64,000 nucleotides of DNA from Phenylobacterium sp. (GTDB taxonomy: Bacteria > Pseudomonadota > Alphaproteobacteria > Caulobacterales > Caulobacteraceae): positions 1 to 64,000 of the forward strand of contig NZ_JAICYI010000004.1 of NCBI RefSeq assembly GCF_025934275.1. The letters are read 5' to 3'. The notes below the pieces were generated by a model. It was not told the origin of the DNA, searched no databases, and saw nothing but the letters and a program-made list of their open reading frames with translations. The position numbers were made by a program, and so were the translations under genes. Shown piece by piece: positions 7,015-14,350 of this stretch. Every line of letters begins with the position of its first letter. Position 1 is the first letter of the stretch.

Positions 7015-8229
7015 TCACCCCTTCTGCGTGGCTTCGGGAAGGCCGAGGATGCGCTTGGAGATGATGTTGTTCTGGATCTCGTAGCTGCCGCCGGCGATGG
7101 TGCCGGCCTTGCCGCGCAGCATCACCTTGATGACGGCGAGCTCGTCGGCTGAGAACCCGGGGCCCGACCAGCCCAGCCCCTGCTGGCCAAGCACCTCGAG
7201 CCTGAGCTCGGCGCTGTCCTGCCGCACCTTCGAGCCGACGTTCTTCAGCACCGAGGAGGCTGCCGACGGGCCCTGGTTCGACTTGGTCTCCTCCAGCGCG
7301 CGCCGACCGGTGAGCGCGAAGGCGTGCGCCTCCATCAGGTGGTCGGTGATCCGCCGGCGCAGGTCCCCGTCGCGCAGCCGCCCGGTCTCATCCAGCCCCA
7401 CGTAGTCGCGCGCCATGTCGGGGAGCTTCGGCCCCGGCATGAAGTAGGGCCCGCCGGTCGTCGCCTGGCCGGCGCCCGAGATCCCCTGCCGCTCGTGCTG
7501 CAGCAGCCGCTTGGCGATCGTCCAGCCGCCGTTCAGCGGCCCGACCAGATTCTCTTTCGGCACCTTCACGTCGGTGAAGAATGTCTCGCAGAACGGCGTC
7601 GTGTCGTTGATCAGACGTATAGGCCGAGGTTCTACCCCAGGCGCCTTCATGTCGATCAGCAGAAATGAAATACCTTCGTGCTTTTTTGCTGGGTCTGTTC
7701 TTGTAAGGCAGAAACACCAATCTGCCAAATGAGCTCCGCTCGTCCATATTTTTTGGCCGTTGACGAGGTAATACTCGCCTTTGTCTTCAGCCTTGGTCTG
7801 CAACGACGCCAGATCGGACCCCGAACCGGGCTCTGAGAAGCCCTGGCACCAGCGCAGCTCGCCCTTCACGATCGGCGGGATGTGCCGCTGCTTCTGCGCC
7901 TCGTTGCCGTATTCGAGGAGCGTCGGGCCGAACATCACCACGCCCATGCCGCCGATCGGATTGTAGGCGCCGATCCGGCGCATCTCCTCCTGGAGCACCT
8001 TGGCCTGCTCGCGGGAGAGCCCGCCGCCGCCATAGGCCTTCGGCCAGGTCGGCGTGCCCCAGCCCTTCTCGCCCATGGCCTTCTTCCAGGCGTCGCGGTC
8101 GGCGCTCCGCTCGTCGGGACCTTCCGGCTCCTCCTGCAGGCCGCCCAGGCTCTTGGGGAAGTTCGCCTCCAGCCACTCGCGCGCCTCGGCCCGGAAGGTC
8201 TCCAGCTCGGTCCCGCCGAAATCCGCCAT
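7015..8229 (-). CDS. Acyl-CoA dehydrogenase, long catalytic form (paralogue 2)
   Basis: 404 residues. It shares the MADFGG start, CQGFSEPGSGSDLASL (128-143), GQKIWTSGAHLADWCF (158-173) and the C-terminal GGSYEIQNNIISKRILGLP. The catalytic Glu is inferred at 246 in LLQHER; the C-terminal base site is Gly-Gly. Around 7640-7830 the gene turns AT-rich and uses codons rare elsewhere in the window (GCA, AAA, GGT, ATT, TCA, TTT in the AKKHEGISF stretch). The RPIRLINDT segment distinguishes it from paralogue 1 (RPIKLIAGN) and may reflect a different substrate. The ATG at 8229 follows GGAGGAACGACG. Confidence 0.9.
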   Translation of the reverse strand: MADFGGTELETFRAEAREWLEANFPKSLGGLQEEPEGPDERSADRDAWKKAMGEKGWGTPTWPKAYGGGGLSREQAKVLQEEMRRIGAYNPIGGMGVVMFGPTLLEYGNEAQKQRHIPPIVKGELRWCQGFSEPGSGSDLASLQTKAEDKGEYYLVNGQKIWTSGAHLADWCFCLTRTDPAKKHEGISFLLIDMKAPGVEPRPIRLINDTTPFCETFFTDVKVPKENLVGPLNGGWTIAKRLLQHERQGISGAGQATTGGPYFMPGPKLPDMARDYVGLDETGRLRDGDLRRRITDHLMEAHAFALTGRRALEETKSNQGPSAASSVLKNVGSKVRQDSAELRLEVLGQQGLGWSGPGFSADELAVIKVMLRGKAGTIAGGSYEIQNNIISKRILGLPEATQKG

Positions 8230-8252
8230 CGTCGTTCCTCCGTCTCTTCTCG

Positions 8253-8378
8253 GTCATCCCGGTTTCGGGGAGCCAAGACCGGGATCCTCGGCGCCGGCTC
8301 GTGGGCGTCTGGGCCGCCACGCCGCGATCTGGCGCAAGGGGTCCCGGATAGACCGCTGGCGCGGCCTTCCGGGATGAC
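8253..8378. repeat. Intergenic element bounded by GTCATCCCGG / CCGGGATGAC
   Basis: GTCATCCCGG (8253-8262) and its exact inverse CCGGGATGAC (8369-8378) flank about 106 bases; an internal copy of the inverse theme (GACCGGGATCC) lies near 8277-8287. The element nearly fills the spacer between long paralogues 2 and 3. GTCATCCCGG-type repeats are familiar dispersed elements in alphaproteobacteria. Confidence 0.55.
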
Positions 8379-8383
8379 ATTCG

Positions 8384-9577
8384 TTACGTGCTCTGGGTCG
8401 TGTCCGGCAGCCCCAGGATGCGCTTGGAGACGATGTTCGACTGCACCTCCTGCGAGCCGCCGAAGATCGTCGTGGCCTTGCCGGACAACCAGCTGCGAAC
8501 CGCGTCGCGCTCCAGCTTGGAGAACGACTCGCCGTCCCAGCCCAGGCCCTGGTGGCCCATGATCTCGAGGGTGAGCTCGGCCTTCTCCTGACCGATCCAG
8601 GTGCCGGAGTTCTTCATCACCGAGGTCGTGGCCGAGGGGTTGAGGTTGCCTTTCGCCTCGTCCGCCGCGCGCTTCAGCGTCAGCGCATGCGCCTTGGCGT
8701 CGATCTGGTGCTTGGCGATCCGCGAGCGCAGGTCGGAATCGGCGATCCGGCCCTTGGCGTCCACGCCGACATAGCGCTTGGCGAGGTCGACGACGCTCGG
8801 CCCCGACATCATCCGGTTGCCGCCCTGGCCGGAGCGCTCATGCTGCAGGAGCCGCTTGCCCACCGTCCAGCCGCCGTTCAGCGGCCCGACCATGTCGTTC
8901 TTCTCGACGCGGGCGTTGGTGAAGAAGGTCTCGCAGAACGGCGAGGAGCCGGCGATCAGCTTGATCGGCCGCGTCTCCACGCCCGGCTGATGCATGTTTA
9001 TCAGAACAAAGCTTATGCCTTCGTGCTTTTTCGAGGTATCCGTTCTGACGAGGCAGAAGCACCAGTCGGCATATTGCGCGCCGCTCGTCCAGATTTTCTG
9101 ACCGTTGACTTCCCAGTGGTCGCCTTTGTCGTCACATCGCGTCTGAAGACTTGCGAGGTCTGAGCCCGCGCCCGGTTCGGAGTAGCCCTGGCACCAGCGG
9201 ATCTCGCCGCGCACGATCGGCGGGATGTGCCGCTGCTTCTGGTCCTCGGTGCCGTACTCCAGGAGCGTCGGGCCGAACATCGAGGTGCCCATCCCGGCCA
9301 CCGGATTGTAGGCGCCGATGCGGTCCATCTCCTGCTGCAGCACGCGGGCCTGCGGGCCGGAAAGGCCGCCGCCGCCGTACTGCTTCGGCCAGGTGGGCGT
9401 GCCCCAGCCCTTCTCGGCCATCGCCTTCTTCCAGGCGAGCGCATCGCCGGTCGGCTTCTCGCCGCCCGGGATCATGGCTTGCTCGGAATTCCGCAGCGAC
9501 TTCGGGAAATTGCCTTCCAGCCACTCGCGAGCCTCGGCCCGGAAGGCGTCGAGATCGGCGCCGCCGAAATCGGCCAT
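8384..9577 (-). CDS. Acyl-CoA dehydrogenase, long catalytic form (paralogue 3)
   Basis: 397 residues starting at the MADFGG codon (9577), where GAGGAGAA lies just upstream; an earlier in-frame start would add only MRRIE. Features: GYSEPGAGSDLASL (131-144), GQKIWTSGAQYADWCF (159-174), inferred base Glu247 in LLQHER, and C-terminal GGSQEVQSNIVSKRILGLP with no base there. It is closest in sequence to paralogue 1 (shared HQPGVE and RPIKLIAG segments). The AT-rich island is at about 8995-9170. It has its own candidate promoter at 9612-9620, so it can head a transcript that includes paralogues 2 and 1 and the short subunit. Confidence 0.9.
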   Translation of the reverse strand: MADFGGADLDAFRAEAREWLEGNFPKSLRNSEQAMIPGGEKPTGDALAWKKAMAEKGWGTPTWPKQYGGGGLSGPQARVLQQEMDRIGAYNPVAGMGTSMFGPTLLEYGTEDQKQRHIPPIVRGEIRWCQGYSEPGAGSDLASLQTRCDDKGDHWEVNGQKIWTSGAQYADWCFCLVRTDTSKKHEGISFVLINMHQPGVETRPIKLIAGSSPFCETFFTNARVEKNDMVGPLNGGWTVGKRLLQHERSGQGGNRMMSGPSVVDLAKRYVGVDAKGRIADSDLRSRIAKHQIDAKAHALTLKRAADEAKGNLNPSATTSVMKNSGTWIGQEKAELTLEIMGHQGLGWDGESFSKLERDAVRSWLSGKATTIFGGSQEVQSNIVSKRILGLPDTTQST

Positions 9578-9611
9578 CTCAATTCTCCTCAATAATTCAA
9601 ATATTTAAGGT

Positions 9612-9620
9612 ATTATAACA
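9612..9620 (-). promoter_or_regulatory. Extended -10 promoter (TGTTATAAT) ahead of long paralogue 3
   Basis: On the minus strand TGT-TATAAT is a perfect extended -10 element ending 35 bases before the ATG at 9577, in an AT-rich stretch. No TTGACA-like -35 is seen 16-18 bases upstream, which the extended form can tolerate. A perfect inverted repeat sits just upstream where a -35 would be. Confidence 0.5.
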
Positions 9621-9639
9621 CGCAAAATCCGGCATTAGG

Positions 9640-9653
9640 AGTCAGGTCTGACT
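9640..9653. promoter_or_regulatory. Perfect inverted repeat AGTCAG-GT-CTGACT, possible operator
   Basis: 6-2-6 inverted repeat that abuts the -35 position of the promoter at 9612-9620, a usual place for a regulator to bind. The regulator is unknown. Confidence 0.4.
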
Positions 9654-9685
9654 GCTGTCGCCGCCATTTCTCCGGGACGGCCCGA

Positions 9686-10894
9686 TCACTTCGGATCCGG
9701 CAGCCCCAGCACGCGCTTGGCGACCACGTTGAGGTTGATCTCCGAGGTGCCGCCCTCGATGGAGTTGGCCTTCGAGCGCAGCATCACCCGCAGCGCATTC
9801 GCCTCCGCCTCCGAGAAGCCTTCGCCCTCCCAGCCGAGGCCCTGGTGGCCCAGCGCCTCGATCAGCAGCTCGTTGCGGTCCTGGGCGATCTTCGCGCCGG
9901 CGTACTTCATGATCGAGGTGGCGGCGCTCGGGCCCTGATTGGACTTGGATTCGTCGGCCGCGCGCCGGACGGTGAGCTGGAAGCTCCGGGCCTCGATGAG
10001 GTGATCGGTGAGCCGCCGGCGCAGGTCCGCATCCGCCAGCCGCCCGGTCTCGTCGACGCCGACGTACGACTTGGCGGCCTCCTGCACCGGCCAGACCTGC
10101 GCCGCGCCGATGTTGCCGCCGCCGAGCCCCGCCGAGATGTTGTCGCGCTCGAACTGCAGCAGCCGCTTGGCCACCGTCCAGCCGCCGTTCAGCGGCCCGA
10201 ACAGCTGGTCCTTCGGCACGCGCACGTCGGTGAAGAAGGTCTCGCAGAACGGCGAGGTGCCGTTGATCAGCCGGATCGGCCGCGTCTCGACTCCCGGGGT
10301 CTTCATGTCGATCAGCAGGAAGCTGATCCCCTCGTGCTTCTTGGTCGGGTCGGTCCGCACCAGGCAGAAGCACCAATCCGCAAGGTGCGCGCCGCTTGTC
10401 CAGATTTTTTGACCGTTGACCAAGTAATGGTCACCTTTGTCTTCAGCTTTCGTCTGAAGAGACGCCAAGTCAGACCCGGAACCGGGCTCCGAATAACCTT
10501 GGCACCATCTGACCTCTCCGGTGATGATGCCTGGAAGGTGCTGACGCTTTAGCGATTCGGTCCCGTATTCGATCAAGGTCGGGCCGAACATCATCACGCC
10601 CATGCCGCCGATCGGATTGCGGGCGCCGACCTTGGCCATCTCCTCCTGCAGCACCCGCGCCTCCGGCCGCGACAGCCCGCCGCCGCCGTACTCCCGGGGC
10701 CAGGTGGGCGTGCCCCAGCCCTTCTCGCCCATGGCCTTGCGCCAGGCGCGGGCCTCTTCGCTCTCGGGCAGCGCCTGCATCTTCGCGGTCTGCGCCGCCG
10801 GGTCGGCGGCCAGGGCCTTCGGGAAGTTGTCGTCCAGCCAGTTGCGCGCCTCCGCCCGGAAGGCCTCCAGGTCCGCGCCGCCGAAATCCGCCAT
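9686..10894 (-). CDS. Acyl-CoA dehydrogenase, long catalytic form (paralogue 4)
   Basis: 402 residues. MADFGG start; CQGYSEPGSGSDLASL (131-146); GQKIWTSGAHLADWCF (161-176); inferred base Glu249 in LLQFER; the C-terminus GGTSEINLNVVAKRVLGLP is shared with paralogue 5 rather than with paralogues 1-3, which have GGS-EIQ-type ends. The middle part (RPIRLING) resembles paralogue 2. The AT-rich island runs from about 10385 to 10590. The ribosome-binding site AGAGG precedes the ATG, and only 35 bases separate it from paralogue 5, so the two are probably co-transcribed. Confidence 0.9.
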   Translation of the reverse strand: MADFGGADLEAFRAEARNWLDDNFPKALAADPAAQTAKMQALPESEEARAWRKAMGEKGWGTPTWPREYGGGGLSRPEARVLQEEMAKVGARNPIGGMGVMMFGPTLIEYGTESLKRQHLPGIITGEVRWCQGYSEPGSGSDLASLQTKAEDKGDHYLVNGQKIWTSGAHLADWCFCLVRTDPTKKHEGISFLLIDMKTPGVETRPIRLINGTSPFCETFFTDVRVPKDQLFGPLNGGWTVAKRLLQFERDNISAGLGGGNIGAAQVWPVQEAAKSYVGVDETGRLADADLRRRLTDHLIEARSFQLTVRRAADESKSNQGPSAATSIMKYAGAKIAQDRNELLIEALGHQGLGWEGEGFSEAEANALRVMLRSKANSIEGGTSEINLNVVAKRVLGLPDPK

Positions 10895-10929
10895 TCGAAA
10901 TGCCTCTAATTAGATGAGTATCGAAGGAA

Positions 10930-12150
10930 TCACTTGGGATCGGGCAGGCCCAGCACGCGCTTGGCCACCACGTTGAGGTTGATCTCCGAGGTGCCGCCCT
11001 CGATCGAGTTGGCCTTGGTGCGCAGCCAGCCGCGCACGGCCGCCACCTCGTCGGAGGCGAAGCCTTCGCCCTCCCAGCCCAGGCCCTGGCCGCCCATCGC
11101 TTCGATCATCAGCTCCGAACGCTGCTTGGCGAGCTCGGCCGCGGCGTACTTGATGATCGAGGTCGCCGCCGACGGGCCGTTGCCGGCGCGGCTCTCCGCC
11201 GCCGAGCGGGCGATCGTCTGGCGCAGCGCCTGGAAGTTCATCTTGTTCTCGGTGATCCGCCGGCGCAGGTCGCCGTCGGCGAGGCCGCCGTCCTCGGCTG
11301 GCAGGTAGCGCTTGGCGATCTGGCCCAGGTCGCCCGAGGCGCCGCCCGCCGTGCCGCCCTCGCCGAAGCCCGCCGAGATGTTCTGCCGCTCGTACTGCAG
11401 GAGCCGCTTGGCGATCTCCCAGCCGCCGTTGATCCGGCCGACCAGGTTGCCCTTCGGGATCTTCACGTCGGTGAAGAAGGTCTCGCAGAACGGGCTCTCG
11501 CCGCTGATCAGCCGGATCGGCCGCGTCTCGACGCCTTGGCTCGCCATGTCGATCAGCACGAAGCTGATCCCCTCGTGCTTCTTCGCGGGATCGGTCCTGA
11601 CCAGGCAGAAGCACCAGTCCGCCTTGTTGGCGTAGCTTGTCCAGATCTTCGAACCGTTGATCAGCCAGTGGTCGCCCCTGTCCTCGCAGCGGGTCTGCAG
11701 GCCGGCGAGGTCGGAGCCGGCGCCCGGCTCGGAGTAGCCCTGGCACCAGCGGATCTCGCCGCGCACGATCTTGGGCAGATGCTCCTTCTTCTGCGCCTCG
11801 TTGGCGTATTCGAGCAGCACCGGGCCCAGCATCCAGAGGCCGAAGGAGAGCAGGGCGGGGCGGTAGCGGCCCGCGGCCAGCTCCTGGTCGAGCATGCGCG
11901 CCTGCTGCGGCGAAAGCCCGCCGCCGGCGTATTCCTTCGGCCAGGTGGGCGCAGTCCAACCCTGCTCGGCCATGCGCCGCATCCACACGATCTGCGGATC
12001 GCCGGAGCCTTCGAAGGCGCGGCCGCCCCAGACGGCTTCCGGGTCGGTCTTGGCGTCCGGCTTGCGCAGCTCCGGCGGATAGTTGGCGTCGAGCCAGCTG
12101 CGCACCTCGGCGCGGAATGCCTCGAGCTCGGCGCCGCCGAAGTCGGCCAT
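10930..12150 (-). CDS. Acyl-CoA dehydrogenase, long catalytic form (paralogue 5)
   Basis: 406 residues, first gene of the tandem. The start at 12150 is set by GGAGG upstream and the MADFGG motif shared with its paralogues; the frame is open far upstream but that part is not protein-like. It is the most divergent of the five: a longer N-terminal insert (WGGRAFEGSGDPQIVWMRR, about 41-59) and LLSFGLWMLGP where the others have IGGMGV-MFGP. GYSEPGAGSDLAGL (138-151), inferred base Glu254 in LLQYER, GGTSEINLNVVAKRVLGLP at the end. Its central region is only mildly AT-enriched, unlike the other four. It is divergent from the MprF-like gene. Confidence 0.9.
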   Translation of the reverse strand: MADFGGAELEAFRAEVRSWLDANYPPELRKPDAKTDPEAVWGGRAFEGSGDPQIVWMRRMAEQGWTAPTWPKEYAGGGLSPQQARMLDQELAAGRYRPALLSFGLWMLGPVLLEYANEAQKKEHLPKIVRGEIRWCQGYSEPGAGSDLAGLQTRCEDRGDHWLINGSKIWTSYANKADWCFCLVRTDPAKKHEGISFVLIDMASQGVETRPIRLISGESPFCETFFTDVKIPKGNLVGRINGGWEIAKRLLQYERQNISAGFGEGGTAGGASGDLGQIAKRYLPAEDGGLADGDLRRRITENKMNFQALRQTIARSAAESRAGNGPSAATSIIKYAAAELAKQRSELMIEAMGGQGLGWEGEGFASDEVAAVRGWLRTKANSIEGGTSEINLNVVAKRVLGLPDPK

Positions 12151-12229
12151 AACGTCCTCCAACGCAGGGTCACGGAAGATATCGCTCACCTTATCGCGGG
12201 GCGCGCGCCCGAGCCAAGCCGGACGAACA

Positions 12230-12244
12230 GTTGTTTGAGACAAC
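12230..12244. promoter_or_regulatory. Inverted repeat GTTGT-N5-ACAAC in divergent promoter
   Basis: Lies about 80 bases upstream of the first gene of the dehydrogenase array and 60 bases before the MprF-like gene. The position suits an operator serving either direction, but the arms are only five bases. Confidence 0.25.
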
Positions 12245-12303
12245 GCCGCAGGCCCGCGGTGGCCGATCCAAGCTATAAGGCCGCCGCAAGGCTTCGAGGT
12301 CGC

Positions 12304-13983
12304 ATGCAACTCCTTCGTCTGTTCCGCGACGTCCGACCGGCGCTGTTCGCGGCCGCGCCCTGGACGGCGGCGTTGCTGACGCTCGCCGCCGGCGTGGCGA
12401 TGGTGGCCTCGGGCGCGACCCCGTCCGAGCCGGTGCGCTTCATGAAGCTGCTGGAGATCGCCCCGGTCTATCTGATCGAGACCAGCCATTTCCTCTCCTC
12501 GATCCTCGGCCTGGCGCTGATCCTGCTGTCGTTCGGCCTTCGGGCGCGGCTCGACGCCGCCTGGTGGGCCAGCGTCATCGTGCTGTTGGCAGCCGCGCCG
12601 CTGGCGCTGCTGAAGGGCCTGAACTGGGAGGAGACCGCGGCCTACGTCTCTCTTGCGGTCCTGCTGGTCCCGTTCCACGGCGCGTTTCCGCGCAGGTCGC
12701 GGCTCACCCGCATGGAGATCACGCCGGGTTGGCTGGTCTCGGCCGCCTGCGCGGTGCTCGGCGCGGGCCTCCTGGGCCTGTGGTCGTTCCAGCACGCCGA
12801 CTACGCGAGCCTGCCCTGGTGGCGGGTGATGGCCGATGCAGACGCCGAGCGCTCGATCCGCGCCTGGGCCGGGGCGGCCTTGAGCCTGTTCGCCTTCGGG
12901 CTCTGGCGTCTGTTCGCCTCCGCGGCGACACCGAAGATCGCCGGCGAGGCCGACCCGGAATTCGACAAGGTCCGCGCCATCCTGGCGAGCGCCGAGGCGG
13001 CGGAAGCCTCGTCCAATCTCGCACTCCTCGGCGACAAGCGGTTCCTGTTCTCGGCCTCCGGCGAGAGCTTCCTGATGTTCGGCGTGCGCGGCCGCAGCTG
13101 GATAGCGCTGGGCGGGCCGGTCGGCCGGCGCGACGAGCGGCTGGAGCTGTTCTGGGCGTTCCGCGAGCTCGCCGATTCCCACGCGGCGCGGCCGGGCTTC
13201 TATGGCGTTTCCGCCGACGATCTGCCCGAGGTGGTGGAACTCGGCTTCTCGATCCAGAAGGTGGGCGAGGCGGCGGCCGTGCCGTTGGAGACCTTCTCCA
13301 TCGAGGGACGTCGCCGCGGCAACCTGCGTCGGGCCTGGCGCAAGGCGGCCGAAGAGGGCGCAAGCTTCGAGGTGCTGAGCGGTGATGCTGTGATGGCCCT
13401 CATGGCCGACCTGCAGGCGATCTCCGACGACTGGCTCTCGCAGCACTCCGGCGGCGAGAAGGGCTTCTCGATGGGCGGCTTCACGCCGCGCTATGTCGCG
13501 GAGTTCCCGGTCGCCCTGGTGCGCGACCGCGGCCGCCCGGTGGCCTTCGCGACCCTCTGGACCACGGCCTCCAAGAGCGCCTTCTCCATGGACCTGATGC
13601 GCTACGCCGACGACGCGCCGAAGAACATCATGGACTACCTGTTCGTGGAGCTGATCGCCTGGGGACGCGATCAAGGCTTCGAGGCCTTCGAGTTTGGCAT
13701 GGCGCCGCTGGCCGGCCTCGAGGATCGGCCGCTGGCCCCGATGATGTCGCGGGTGGGACGGCTGCTCTTCGAGCGTGGCGAGGAGATCTACAACTTTCAG
13801 GGCGTGCGCCGGTACAAGGACAAGTACGACCCGGTCTGGCAGCCGCGCTACATCGCGGCCCCGCACAGGTGGGCGATCCCGCTGCTGCTGGCCGACGTCG
13901 GCCTGCTGTCGTCCGGCGGCGTCGCGGGCCTCGCCAAACGCCCCCGTCGCGAGACCGCACGCGAGATGCCGCAGGCGGCTTAG
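12304..13983 (+). CDS. MprF-like phosphatidylglycerol aminoacyltransferase (short form)
   Basis: 559 residues. The N-terminal part has about six transmembrane segments (residues 15-200). The C-terminal half (about 225-540) matches the MprF/DUF2156 synthase domain, which transfers an amino acid from aminoacyl-tRNA to phosphatidylglycerol. Landmarks include SGESFLMFGVRGRSWIALGG, a NIMDYLFVELIAWGRDQG helix and the near-terminal FQGVRRYKDKYDPVW. Full MprF proteins are 840-870 residues with about 14 helices, so the flippase part is reduced here. The product would alter envelope charge and peptide resistance. Whether lysine or alanine is transferred cannot be told. ATG at 12304; the last bases overlap the convergent gene. 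Confidence 0.8.
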   Translation: MQLLRLFRDVRPALFAAAPWTAALLTLAAGVAMVASGATPSEPVRFMKLLEIAPVYLIETSHFLSSILGLALILLSFGLRARLDAAWWASVIVLLAAAPLALLKGLNWEETAAYVSLAVLLVPFHGAFPRRSRLTRMEITPGWLVSAACAVLGAGLLGLWSFQHADYASLPWWRVMADADAERSIRAWAGAALSLFAFGLWRLFASAATPKIAGEADPEFDKVRAILASAEAAEASSNLALLGDKRFLFSASGESFLMFGVRGRSWIALGGPVGRRDERLELFWAFRELADSHAARPGFYGVSADDLPEVVELGFSIQKVGEAAAVPLETFSIEGRRRGNLRRAWRKAAEEGASFEVLSGDAVMALMADLQAISDDWLSQHSGGEKGFSMGGFTPRYVAEFPVALVRDRGRPVAFATLWTTASKSAFSMDLMRYADDAPKNIMDYLFVELIAWGRDQGFEAFEFGMAPLAGLEDRPLAPMMSRVGRLLFERGEEIYNFQGVRRYKDKYDPVWQPRYIAAPHRWAIPLLLADVGLLSSGGVAGLAKRPRRETAREMPQAA

Positions 13984-14183
13984 CGGCCGGTCGTGACGCC
14001 CAGCAGGTTCACCAGGTGGACCGTCATGATCACAACGCCCGCGGCTGCGAGCAGCATGACCAGGCGATAGGGAACGAGCCGAGGTCCGCGGTGCGGGTTC
14101 GGCGGGCGCGCGCCCAGCCAACCGCACAGGAGCGCGACCGCCGCCAGCGCGCCTCCGGTGATCAGGGTGGGCGTGAGATCCAT
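13980..14183 (-). CDS. Small two-helix membrane protein
   Basis: 67 residues with two transmembrane helices (about 7-24 and 42-62), joined by a basic loop containing ARPPNPHRGPR. The ATG at 14183 begins MDLTPTLITGG; longer in-frame starts add an Arg-rich stretch unlike a real N-terminus. It overlaps the stop of the MprF-like gene by four bases and is divergent from podJ. Function unknown. Confidence 0.6.
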   Translation of the reverse strand: MDLTPTLITGGALAAVALLCGWLGARPPNPHRGPRLVPYRLVMLLAAAGVVIMTVHLVNLLGVTTGR

Positions 14184-14268
14184 CCGAGGCCGCCTATCGC
14201 ACCCGCGCCGCCGCTGCGGAAGCCGCGCCGTCTCTCCGGCCGCCGTCCGTCCACAGGAGAACCGACCC

Positions 14269-14288
14269 AGACGCAATATCTTGCGTCT
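14269..14288. promoter_or_regulatory. Perfect 8-4-8 palindrome in the podJ upstream region
   Basis: AGACGCAA-TATC-TTGCGTCT. It lies 62 bases upstream of the podJ ATG. The perfect dyad and its place in the promoter suit a dimeric regulator or a leader hairpin. No matching known box comes to mind. Confidence 0.5.
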
Positions 14289-14308
14289 CGGTCGCGTTTA
14301 CACCCCAG

Positions 14309-14349
14309 GAATCGGTGTTTAGCGTCCAGGTTGTCCGGGAGAACGATTC
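14309..14349. promoter_or_regulatory. Two GANTC (CcrM) sites before podJ
   Basis: GAATC at 14309-14313 and GATTC at 14345-14349; the second lies between the ribosome-binding site GGGAGAA and the start codon. GANTC is the CcrM methylation target in Caulobacter, and CcrM/GcrA control of podJ is reported in C. crescentus, so the sites are likely to matter for cell-cycle timing. The link in this genome is inference. Confidence 0.5.
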
Positions 14350-14350
14350 G

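Noticed and set aside
10930-14127. Open frame of 1065 codons on the minus strand across the MprF-like gene
   Set aside because: Only the last 406 codons resemble a protein (paralogue 5); the upstream part is Arg/Gly/His-rich antisense of the MprF-like gene.
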